DNA of 64,000 bases, taken from positions 6,010,138 to 6,074,137 of the forward strand of contig CP099840.1 of assembly GCA_030062745.1 (NCBI GenBank). The letters run 5' to 3'. The first letter of the stretch is position 1. Every line of letters begins with the position of its first letter. The notes beneath the pieces are model-generated. The model was not told where the DNA came from. It searched no databases and saw nothing but the letters and a program-made list of their open reading frames with translations. Below are positions 12,132 through 21,700 of this stretch, piece after piece. The position numbers and the translations under genes were made by a program. The stretch comes from Capitulum mitella (taxonomy: Eukaryota > Arthropoda > Thecostraca > Pollicipedomorpha > Pollicipedidae).

Positions 12132-12164
12132 TTTTTTAGGTATGCATGATGCATACCTAAAAAA
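12132..12164. repeat. perfect 33-bp palindrome
   Basis: The 16-nt arm at 12,132-12,147 (six T then AGGTATGCAT) is exactly complementary to 12,149-12,164 around one central G. It is AT-rich and could extrude as a cruciform. It lies 93 bp left of the putative piggyBac-like element. Confidence 0.9.
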
Positions 12165-12256
12165 GTTCGGAGCTTAATTCTGCTGCAAAAAAAAACAAAA
12201 ATAAACAATACGTCTTTGAGTAGCTATTGCAAATTATTTGCTAACATTTCGCTTCA

Positions 12257-13451
12257 TTGAACCCTATTTCCGGAGGGCTAGCGATACGGCCGATTCCCGG
12301 CATGGGGCGGATTTGCCCTCTGCCCAGATCTCGAGAACTACTCGTCCGATTTCACGGCAATCGATTTGCCATGACGTAAACTACATTTTTATAACAAGAA
12401 ATTTTCAAAATTTTGGGAGGGGTGGGTACAGGAGACAAAAAAGTCATAACGGGGATATTTTGGACTTCTTATAACTCCCTTGTTTATGGGCCGATTTTGA
12501 TGAAATTGGCATGAATCGAGAGATTATGAATGGGACTTTTGCCGTTGGTCAGTACATTTGAAATTTTGAGAAAATTCGTAGGCGTTCACAGGGTATTAAA
12601 AATAGGCGGACTAGTTTTTCAAAAACTGATTTAACAGAAAAGGTAGATGCACTTTTTTGCTTCTTCTAGCCATGTTATGCTGAAAAGAACAAATCATATC
12701 ACAATGTTTGTATAATGTAAGCATAAGCGGTGCCAGGGACATGAAAAAGGGGGAACTGTCATGGTCACATGTTCTTCAGATCAACTTATGAGCTTTGACC
12801 TCAGATGACCCCCAAAGACCTCAGAATCACCTGAAATGATCTCGTGTGCATTTTATATTATCTGAGAGCGTTTCTAATCATTTGAATCCACTCTTTTTAA
12901 AAAATTTCGTTTTACGGCTGTTGTGATATAGGGTACTCGCACCGACATTTTAGGTCATAGCTCCGCGATTCGACCTGACATCGAGCTAGAACTTGGTACG
13001 CAAGTAGAGAGCACCCTTCTACGTCATATATATTCCGGGTTGGACATTCGAAGAATGGCACCAAAATATTTTGCTATCAAACTAAATTGTGACTTTTGAC
13101 CTTCATCTAACCTTGTGAAGTGACCTCAGATAAACAAAATTGCATTCATATATTGCTGAACTATTTACCTATACATCCATATAAAATTTTAAGTTCGATC
13201 TTAAAAACGTTGTTTTGACAGTCATTTTTCTTTTCCTCTCAACAGGGCCAAAAATGGCCTGAGATACTTCCCAAAAACGTTGCCTGGCTCCCCCCCAGCA
13301 AAATGAAATTACGAAATTTTTTCACAGTACTTACAAAGAATAGCTAGGAAAGGTCACCAAGTTTCGTGAAGCCGCGTCAAAAACCCTGGAATTGGCAAGC
13401 CCAAAACCCGAGAGGAGGGCCGATTCAACCCCTTGCCGGGAATAGGGTTAA
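12257..13451. mobile_element. possible non-autonomous piggyBac-like element
   Basis: The left end reads TTGAACCCTATTTCCGG and the right end CCGGGAATAGGGTTAA, which are near-perfect inverted repeats ending in CCCTA next to TTAA (right) or a mutated TTGA (left). CCCT ends at TTAA targets are typical of piggyBac elements. The 1.2 kb interior has no coding frame and includes a TGACC 10-bp array at 12,796 and recurring text found in repeats near 4,000 and 54,900. The right end at 13,436-13,451 also resembles CCGGAGAGGGTTAA near 4,380. The left TTGA makes this only a moderate call. Confidence 0.4.
12796..12840 (-). repeat. TGACC half-site array, 10-bp step
   Basis: TGACC at 12,796 and 12,806, AGACC at 12,816, then weaker units at 12,826 and 12,836, all at 10-bp spacing. 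Same family as 4,829 but inverted. Confidence 0.5.
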
Positions 13452-13985
13452 ATGTACATGGCTAAACCTGTTCAATAACAGGTTTGTTTTGCGGTTTGAC
13501 TGGATTGGGACTGCATGCCTTATTTATGAATGACGTGATGTGCAATCATTTCACAGGCTGATTGAAAAATAATGCGTTTTTAGTCCTTATCAAGGTCACT
13601 GGAACAGTCACAGCTAACATTTGATTCGTTGGATGCCGATGTATCTCCCGTCAGAGAATGACGTCAGGAAGGAGCATGACGTCAACGAAAATGTTTCCAC
13701 ACTGACTTGTGATACGTGGCTGTCATTCTGGCGCGTATCTTTGAACACTGAGTTGGCGCAATTATCAAAATAAATGAGAACAGTCTTAAAAGTAATCACT
13801 CAGATTATTTGGCACCAAATGTTATGTTGCGAGTGGAAGTGAGCTCACAATGCATGCGCACTTTATTTTTAATATTGGTCATTCGAGCAGCCTTCTACGA
13901 CATATATGAAAGTTTTTACAAGAAGTGCTATAGAAGCGTGACTGAGTAACTGACAGACTAAACGAATCCCAATCCAGTTAATACA
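13452..13985. other. gene-free stretch
   Basis: Nothing recognisable. A minus-strand frame at 13,614-13,799 has no family resemblance or splice context. Confidence 0.4.
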
Positions 13986-14083
13986 AATTTCCTGCTTTCC
14001 GTCATTCCTTTTATGAAGTACCAATGTCACTGTTACTGTAATTTCCTGTCATTCCTTTTATGAAGTACCAATGTAACTGTGAC
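13986..14083 (+). repeat. two-copy tandem duplication
   Basis: Two units share AATTTCCTG and then TCATTCCTTTTATGAAGTAC followed by CAATGT; the second (from 14,040) is shorter by an internal deletion. It appears to be a recent local duplication. Confidence 0.8.
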
Positions 14084-14455
14084 TTTACGACACCGCGTTG
14101 TTTGGTGTCACGGCGTGCCACTGCAGGATTTTCACATCATCGCCTAAAATAGTGACCGCGACGATTGTTCGACGTTGTTAGACATCGTAACGACTAGCCT
14201 CTTGAATTCCACCCTCGGTCGTCATTGACGGACCGAATGGGGGCCTAGCGTTTACAGGGGTGGCGTACAATTCAGCCGGCGTCTGATGGCCGCCACCAAA
14301 GCATGGGCTGCGCCAGAATCGAACCGTCTCCACTTGATGGTCCTCCGAACGAGAACGGCATTGTTCCAGGGAGTGTCGCGGCCGGCGCAGACCGCAGCCG
14401 CCGTCCAAGAGGACCGATAGTCGGCCGAGAGACTGACAAGCGGCCAGCCACGCTC

Positions 14456-14550
14456 GGATCGCGGGTCAGCTGTTGCGTGAATGTGCTGCGCTGACGCCGT
14501 GTGATCATGGATCAGCTGTTGCGTGAATGTGCTGCACTGACGCCGTGTTC
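14456..14550 (+). repeat. tandem duplication around CAGCTGTTGCGTGAATG
   Basis: The first unit (14,456-14,508) and second (14,509-14,550) share CAGCTGTTGCGTGAATG and TGACGCCGTGT, with one G/A difference between them and an internal 9-bp deletion in the second. Confidence 0.85.
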
Positions 14551-14560
14551 TTTCCCGTTT

Positions 14561-14666
14561 GTCAATAATGCATAGCTGGATTGCAGAATAACATAGAATG
14601 AGCTAGCTAACACGCCAGACTGAACAAAGCCCTGGCCGTTAATGCATCGATCTATGCATTATTGAC
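14561..14666. mobile_element. 106-bp foldback/MITE-like element with 15-bp TIRs
   Basis: GTCAATAATGCATAG at 14,561-14,575 is perfectly inverted at 14,652-14,666. The right end also contains a local TAATGCAT/ATGCATTA palindrome. No target duplication is evident in the flanks, so superfamily is undetermined. It sits between two unrelated local duplications. Confidence 0.5.
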
Positions 14667-14689
14667 TGCTATTTCAGGTACGCGTCCTG

Positions 14690-14782
14690 AACGGCATTCT
14701 TCAATAAAAGGCAAGAAATCAATATTTCTTAATCTGAATGGCATTCTACAACAAAAGGCAAAAATCAGTACTTCTTATTCTG
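14690..14782 (+). repeat. two-copy tandem duplication, 46-47 bp
   Basis: Units at 14,690-14,736 and 14,737-14,782 share AA(C/T)GGCATTCT, AAAAGGCAA, TTTCTTA/CTTCTTA and TCTG. A third partial unit may follow. Divergence is higher than in the duplication at 14,456. Confidence 0.75.
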
Positions 14783-16489
14783 CATGCAATTCTGGGTTAC
14801 GGCAATGATTCGCGAGAGAAACGCATGCAGTCGTGACGGGGACACGTGATCGGGCAGTCAGACCGTCCGCTTCTTTCTTGGTAAAGCCAAGTAGGACGCG
14901 ATCACCGTTCAGTTCACTCGAACGAGTCGACAGTATGCGCTTCCGACAGTGAAACGACGAAAACTTCTGCTTCTATTTAGAGTTCTCCTGCTTCTCTGGA
15001 CAGACCGCTGTTCTTCTCAATGTACCGTTAACCTCTCGGGTGCCCAAAATAGCCTGAGGCCTGACTGGACCTACTCCCTGTGACCTTTGCCCCGGACCCA
15101 GCCAGGTGTCGGGGAGGCTGGACGACTGGCGGACATTGTTCAATATGCAGATGACATTATGTTCCCGCCGGGCACGACGGCCGGGCGCGGAGAGCCTGCT
15201 CCAGACTGACAGTCCAATCTGTCGACAGCAGCCCCGAAGATGTGCATTGTGCAGAAAACGCCTCACAAAACGAGTTTCCAGCTCGGTGCACTTAATGGAG
15301 CCATATATGATTCCATGTGCAAATTGTAACCCCGTTCACATGTTTAAAAACTCAATGAAGTTGTCTGCACAGAATGCATTTAGCGACATCATAGCAACAT
15401 GTTCAATGAGAGGTGCAGTTTCGGTTAATCTTAAGACACATTAAATTGTTTTCTGTTTTTTGTGCGGTAAAACGTTTTTATCAGACCCAGTAAGTAGGAC
15501 CTTGAAGCCCACCAAAATAATGAACTCAGGGGGATTATAACTAAATATTCATTTTGAATAAAACCAGCTGTCAGTACATCACATAGTGCAATGACGCGCT
15601 GGAGAGGAAAGTCCCAATTTAAATGCATGAAAACAGGAGCACCAAACTACCTCTGACAGTGTGTTATGGTCTCAAACAGGATTCGCGTAACATGTTCCAA
15701 TTCTATAAAACTTGAATACAGCGACAGCAGGCGGGGACGAAAATCTTCAGACGGAATTTGTGACGATACCACTTGATACGAGAAAATAAATGCGGCCCGT
15801 GATCCGACAAAATACGCATAAGATATTCGGAACATTTAAACGTTTCAGATGCTGTTTGCCCAGTGCTAACAAGAGGCAACAACCACCCATACGGAAAAGG
15901 TCAAATTGAGCTCAAGACATTATCAGTTGTTTCTAAACGACTTCTTCGGCGACAGTTTTCTTAAATACACTTAGCCAATGCGTGGGTATCCTTGAAATCG
16001 GAGGCCTTAATGAACTAGTGGGTTGTGCAAGCAAGTTGTGCAAGCAGCCGACTAACCGGTGCAGCGTTGGGCCCAGCCCGCTGTGGAACTCAGCACGTGC
16101 CCAACATCGGCTGGCCGTCTTCTTTGCCTGACTTTACAACCTCGCTCCGACGATCGCCTCGATTTAGAATGTTTTAGCATCCTTTTCTCCTTTTCAGACA
16201 CGGCGCAGGCTGCGGCCAACATAACCACATTGTCAGGCGGAACTCAGTCGTATCTACGTAGATCGCCTTCAGCCTGGCAGTGAATTGCGCTCGCGATCAT
16301 TTGCTTTGCGTGCGCCTGTCGGTAATGAGGCAGACATCTGTTGTCAACGGGCGATCCAGGCATTCATGTCATTCCCACTGTTCGCACATCGTGGGCTTCG
16401 TGTCGGGTGGAGGGATTTTGCAGCGCGGCCGGGAAACTTTTATAAATCTTTATAGATCCGGAGCATGTCTGGACTAAAATCCTCTTGAT
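14783..16489. other. gene-free stretch
   Basis: No gene recognised. GC-rich patch at about 15,040-15,260 and a CpG-rich patch at 16,060-16,270. If the SLC16-like gene continues leftward, later exons could lie here, but I found no transporter-like helices on the minus strand. Confidence 0.4.
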
Positions 16490-16806
16490 TTAAAACTTGT
16501 GATTCAACTGGTTAGGTAAATCGGAAATACACTGGAAGTAATCGTCCATATCGTCCGGCAGATACATAAGGTGATCAACAATCTCACGCCGTACGAACCT
16601 ACCGGTTGGCTGGCAACAATGTGAATCACTCACGCAGGCAGGAGCTCCGCAGTCGCTAGCACTGACTTTTTCCCGCGGGGCCTGCACTGAATCACTCAAG
16701 GTGACTTCAGAGGGCACGTCATTTGTCGTCTGGACAGGCGATTGCGCCGAGTACTCACGGTCCACCGGATCGGCTCGCGGGAGAGCGTGGCATTCACTGA
16801 ACTGGC
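16490..16806 (-). CDS. unrecognised terminal exon candidate
   Basis: A minus-strand frame runs uninterrupted to a TAA stop at 16,490-16,492. A plausible 3' splice site (CAGCTTTGTGCCAG) precedes it at about 16,807. The encoded tail is acidic, polar and low in repeats: VPSEVTLSDSVQ, then CVSDSHCCQPTG and finally DHLMYLPDDMDDYFQCISDL near the end. Unlike most frames here it has balanced composition and few rare-looking codons. I do not recognise the family and see no membrane segment or enzyme motif. It lies 1 kb downstream of the SLC16-like exon on the same strand, but the missing transporter helices could not fit in that gap, so joining the two would be speculative. A GTGAGT inside the frame at about 16,750 could be a donor. 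It may be a chance frame. Confidence 0.25.
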
Positions 16807-17227
16807 ACAAAGCTGGGCCAAGTGCGGACGTGGGCAGTCATTATATTTAACGTTTCCTCCCATTGTAGCCATGTCCCGAGCATGGAATGATAGCAGCTTT
16901 GCCTTGCGGCAGAGTTAACAAATTAGTTACTAAATGGTACCTACAAGAAAGCATTTCTGAAAGGCTTTTTTTGTTCGCAACGCTTTGCAGATATTGGCTT
17001 ACACATCCATTCCTTATCAAAAGCATTGAAAGAATGAAGAAGGCATGGGAAAAAATGGAAATTTACATGCCTTTCGCACAGACCTTCGTATACTTTACGT
17101 AGTTTGTATTCCGTATTTACGTATTTTGCTTATCACAAAACCTGTTTTTACAAAATACATACCTTCGTATTTTGTTTCCTTCATTTCTAACACTCACATT
17201 CCCTTTGTATCTTTCTGTATTTCCCAC

Positions 17228-17345
17228 ATTATTTTCTCTCTGCCAGTGCCATATCTCCCCCTCCCTCTCTATCTCCCCCTCTTTCTCTCTCCCCCTCTCC
17301 CATCTTTTTTCTCTCTATCTTCCTCTCCCCACCGTCCCACACTTT
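17228..17345. repeat. polypyrimidine (C/T) low-complexity tract
   Basis: Almost uninterrupted C and T on the plus strand, with CTCTCTCCCCCTC-type runs. Possible triplex-forming tract. Frames through it are not genes. Confidence 0.8.
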
Positions 17346-17795
17346 CCTCTTCGTTTCCTCTTTACGGTGTTTTCACCTCATTTTTTCTGTAAAAGTTCTT
17401 TATATTTCCGCCTCAGGAGAACGTAATGTACTGGCGCAGATTTTGTTGGGCTCGGTAAAACTGCAACGTCTAAGGATTCTCATTCGTCGTGAAACATGAC
17501 ACAGATTACCACCATCATCGATAATCGCAACATGGCCAATCGATGATCGTTGTGGTTCCGCTCGTCAATACACAACACACTGTGACGACCCCAGCAACGG
17601 AACAAAGCCGTGTCCCTCACCAGCGGCACGACGGCGCCGTGCGCAAATACCGTTCGTCGCGAACGACTCGGCCTGGAAGTGGGGCGGGTCGACAGCGCCG
17701 CATTATTTACGACGCGCCCACGCTCCGTCCGCGCCCCGTCCGAACAGGGGCGGCGGCGCCGCGTCCGTGACCTCCGAGGCCCGATCCGTACTCAC

Positions 17796-18315
17796 CGAGC
17801 GGGTGCGGCTGCTGCTGCGGGAATCGGTTGCCGGCCAGCACCAGCAGGAGGCCGGCGGCGGCGTGCAAGCCGACCAGCGTCAGCTGCGCCAGCAGCGCGC
17901 ACCCGGCCACCACCCAGCCCCAGCCGGCCTCCGGGTAGTAGTGCAGGTAGATGGTGGGGAAGCGGAGCGCGTTCTCTGCCGTCGCGGCCGGCCGCTGGCT
18001 GGCGTGGCTGTTCTCCTCGCTGAGCACGCAGCTCGGCGAGGCCCGCAGGCTGGGCCGGCGCGGCGGCGGCGCGCTGCCCTGGCGCGGCAGCGCGTGCGGC
18101 CGCTCGGCCGCCGCGCGCGCCGTCGGCTCGTCCGCGCTGCCGGCACGCCGCGGCGTCCGCGGCGCAGGCTCGCTCCGCGGCGGCCGCGACTCCGCCTCGT
18201 CCCCTCCGGCGATGCACCGCCGGCGACGCTCCGCCCGCCGCGCCGTCCGCTGCCTGCGAGCAGGCCGAGACCTGCTGCGAGGCGGACGGCGACGGCTGCG
18301 GCGGCGGCGGCGGCA

Positions 18316-18353
<38 letters not shown>

Positions 18354-18572
18354 TGCGGCGGCGGAGGAGGAGGAGGAGGAGAGGCTCCGGGACCGGCGTC
18401 CGGCCCGCTCCGGTCCGGCGGCGGCGGGCGGCTCCGCTACGGCCGCCTCCGCTCCTGCGTCCTGCTCGGCCGGCGAGCCGGGCCTCTGGCAGGTGCAGAC
18501 GGCCGCCGGCACCTGCTCCACCTCGGTCAGCGGCCAGGAGAGGGCGCGCCGCGGCGGCGCGTGCGGCCACAT
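17796..18572 (-). CDS. SLC16 monocarboxylate-transporter-like 5' coding exon (frame break at GCC repeat)
   Basis: The 3' part of this exon encodes LRFPTIYLHYYPEAGWGWVV and then a hydrophobic first helix (AGCALLAQLTLVGLHAAAGL), ending at a GTGAGT donor at 17,795 in phase 1. EAGWGW is a variant of the SLC16/MCT signature at the start of helix 1 ([DE]-G-G-[FW]-[GA]-W; here the first G is A). Family members are 12-helix plasma-membrane carriers of monocarboxylates and related substrates. Upstream, a different frame starts at ATG 18,572 with MWPHAPPRRALSWPLTEVEQ and runs into an alanine tract at 18,382-18,295. In the transporter frame the same DNA reads as an implausible arginine tract. So the natural frame changes at or after the GCC repeat: a repeat-length change, an assembly error or an unseen intron. 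Later exons were not found. The transporter part is fairly sure; the start is not. Confidence 0.6.
18295..18382. repeat. GCC/GGC triplet repeat inside coding exon
   Basis: About 88 bp of near-pure GCG/GGC triplets followed by GGA units. Read on the minus strand it gives Ala, Arg or Pro depending on frame. It marks the point where the plausible reading frame of the SLC16-like exon changes. Confidence 0.85.
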
Positions 18573-18671
18573 GGCCCGCGGCGCCCACGCAGCCGGTCCG
18601 CCGTCAGCACCGACGTCCGCCGGGTGCGCCGGCAGCCGTCGCGGGCGCCGACCGAAGAGATATCGCCTCGC

Positions 18672-18706
18672 AAACTGCCGCCCGGGAGATTATATAGCAC
18701 TTATAA
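18672..18706 (-). promoter_or_regulatory. candidate TATA/Inr core promoter of SLC16-like gene
   Basis: On the minus strand TTATAAG (around 18,701-18,706) is followed by TATATAA and then, about 29 bp after the first TATA, by GGCAGTTT (aaactg on the plus strand at 18,672-18,677), which resembles an arthropod initiator. Start would be about 18,676, giving a 5' leader of roughly 100 nt to the ATG at 18,572. A second TATAAA lies further upstream at about 18,738. Inferred only from motif and spacing. Confidence 0.35.
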
Positions 18707-18739
18707 GCGGCTATTGACTGAGCTCAGTTATCGTTTATA

Positions 18740-21700
18740 GCCGGCCGGCGGCGGTGTGAATTTGGCGCCGCCAGTTAGGCGGACGGGTTCCGCCCCAGTC
18801 TGACCGCGTGCGCCGGGCGCCGGAATTGGCCCCGTCCGTCATCATCACCGGAAGCTCGTTGGGCCGCACCAGCCGGAAGAGCGGTGTCAGAGGATGCCGC
18901 GCGGTCAGCAGCGGCCAGAGCGCGCTTAGTCATACGGCGGTAGCTGGTCCAAGTGCTCCGAGTTTTCCAAGTATTCTAAGTATTCCGAGCAACACTGTTG
19001 TCCCACTGCCTTTCAGCGTGCTTGCTTTGCTCGCTGCGACTTCGCTCGAGCTGCACCGCCAGACGTTCTGGGCAATTAACAGCCGAATAGGCCACGACTG
19101 TCTGGAGCGAACGTGGCGATTACCGCAAACGCTTCCGGGTCGCAGACCGCAACGCTGGTGAAATGGGCGGAGAGAGCTCACTGACGATGACTTAGGTCGC
19201 GTTTGCCATGCAGCCACACCGGGAAAATCCACGTGAACTGTGTGTCCGAGTCACGACACAGTTCAGCGCGCGCACACAAAAACGTTGTCGTCACATGCGG
19301 TGTTCTGGCAACACTCTGCTGCTGGGGTCACTTCTGGGCGTCCTGGCTCCCTGAGTCACGCTATTCGCCGATCAGCTCACCTGATTACCCACTGCAAGCC
19401 GATCAGCCTCCACCTCCAGCACTGCAGCACCGGCAACACCGTCGCCGCCGACGCGCCGGGCGCGGGCCGACTGTCGGTGCCGACGCGGCGCGGCGGGCGC
19501 GCTGCCTCCCGCGCCGGTCGCCGCCGCCGACCGACTGCGGCTCGCACCGGCGGTCCGACCGCCACCGCCGACCCGGACGGACCCCATCGCCGCCCGGAGA
19601 TCACGACGACCTGCGGCGGCGGTGGCCGAACCGTGACCCCGCCGAGCGGCGACCCCGGCCTCGCCGCGGCCGCCGCCGCCGCTGCCGGCTGTCGATGACG
19701 GAGCGGCCGGGCCCTGGGAGGCCACTTACGCCGAACTCAGCGGCGTGACTTCCCTGCACCGCTGGCTGCGGTTGCGGTCAGTGCACGGTCGGTCTTTGTG
19801 GGAAGGCGAGAAGTGAGCGAACACTTTTTCCTCGCCACGTGACCGCAAGCGCGGGAACTACGAAAATGGTAAACGCTGAACCAGCGAGATCATCGTACCC
19901 GCTAATAACCAAAAAGCGCGGCGTCCTGTTAGTACTACCGCGCATTTCAAACAAAAATGACACTGCTTTTAATATTTAGTCCTTCTAAATGTTTCCTATT
20001 TCCGGCACGTACTCAAAAGTTTGTAGGAATCATCATCAGTTAAAAATGGAGGCCTTTGCCACAAAATCACCACGATAGAATGCCATGCTTATCTACAAGA
20101 AAAGCACTCTTATCTAATTTCATGCCGAAATCATAGGCACAATAACAGCGCAGTGGCGAAGTTAAATACTCGGCAATGTAAAACCTGTGTCAAGAACAAC
20201 TGCAAAGAAAATTTCCGGCACTCTAAATCTTCTTGGTACTGCACGTATCACATCAGAGCACTTGAGCCTTCATACGACGTTTCCGAACCGATTTTTTAAA
20301 GGTAATCAGATCAAAAGCACTAAATTTAGATGCGCACATGCCACATTATATGCATCACGTGCCGCCATTTTCTCAAGCGCAGCATTGAAGACGATCAGCA
20401 TTTATCACGATCATCTGCCTGCATTACGATCAGCGACCAATCTCCTGAAAAAACTGACATGGTCCATGCATTTTGTCCGCGTAATATTTGTACGACAGGT
20501 ATTTGTGATTTTACACATGAGCCGTAACAGTGACATTTATGACTATCTGCAGGCGGCATTAACTTCAAACCTGACATCCGGAACAAAAAGACGCGGAGAC
20601 ATCTGGTACGTGACATATCAAGAAACACCCTGTATTTAAGACAAGAAAACGGATGGTTAATCATTTACGTGGGAGTTTGGCCGCGTACGACTGGTGACCC
20701 ACGGCTTTTTTGTTTTGCAGGCAGATCGCAGAATACACTTCGCAGACATATCACCGCATAACGCACAGAAAGCTAGGTTTAAGAACTTGATGCAACAGTG
20801 CTAAGAAATGTCAACTATTTCCAAAGCATTATCCACAAAGACCGACTGATCCCGAGTCTGATGTTACAGAGGACCGGCGTGCTCAAATTCCCAAAACGTC
20901 CGGTGATAAACAGGTGCGTGACCTAATCCCCCGCAGAGCCCGCCGTCTCGGGGGCAAGCTCAGCCCACATATACCCACCTGAAAGGTATACTGCCGAGCG
21001 ACGACGAGCCCGACCTGGCCAGAATTAGCAGCGTATCGCCGTCAGCGGACGCCGCCGAGCCCGACCAATCTGCTGCGGTGACGGCCCGGCTCCACTCAAC
21101 AGTCGGCACCGGGCAGAGAGCGGCTCAGGGTCCATCTCGGCCGCGGGTCGGCCGGTGATTCGCACGGCGAACGGCGGTCCGCACGGCCGGCCCGCACGGC
21201 TCCTCCGGGAGCCATTGAGGCGGCCCCGCAAGGGGCGGGGACGCACCCGGCCCGGAGATCACCCGGCTTTGCTGTAAATGGCTCCGGCGCAGCAGATTGC
21301 CGCGCCCGGCGGATGGCGGCAGACAAGCAGCGGCTCCGCGGGCTGATCTCGGGATCATCGCGGACTGCGCGCGGCCCCGGTGCCCGGCGGAGCGCGGGCA
21401 GAGGCGGGCAGCGGGTTACCGAGTCCGCTGCCGGCACGTCGGAGCACCCTGCGCCGCCCGCGTGGTCCGGATGGAGGAAAGTCGCCGGTTTTACGGGCTG
21501 CCAACTTCGCGGCGACGTCGTTCGTCCGCCACTCGGGCCCAGCCATGACTGAGTGCTTAACGCAAGTTGCTCTGTAAAGCGTGAACTGGGGAACTACACG
21601 AAATATGAAATTCTTGGCCGACACTTTCCTTCCTCTGTCAGAAACTTTGCGACTTGATTAACACATGGAAGAGAGGATCTGCACAAATTCACATTGCTTT

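Larger units (their letters stand above)
9818..12256. other. gene-free stretch
   Basis: No gene recognised. DNA just right of 9,817 may contain more of the recombinase relic's N-terminal part in disrupted frames (a stretch ending in FIMDIKR is the last readable piece). From about 10,700 to 12,000 the sequence becomes CpG-rich; open frames there are long on both strands, as expected from composition alone. Two palindromes and a GC-rich duplication are listed separately. Confidence 0.4.

Noticed and set aside
13089..13128. Another 10-bp TGACC array
   Set aside because: Cores fall at steps of 11 and 13 bp, so the exact register is not met.
14305..14330. Second tRNA-like B box (GGTTCGATTCT inverted)
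   Set aside because: No pairing T stem or cloverleaf around it.
17228..17392. Ser/Leu/Pro-rich frames
   Set aside because: Product of the polypyrimidine tract.
16490..17795. Joining the 16,490-16,806 frame to the SLC16-like exon as one gene
   Set aside because: The gap of about 1 kb has no transmembrane-coding exons, so a complete transporter cannot be assembled.
17707..18717. Very long overlapping frames on both strands with Arg or Ala runs
   Set aside because: GC-rich triplet DNA keeps all frames open; only the segment with the SLC16 motif and a proper donor was kept.
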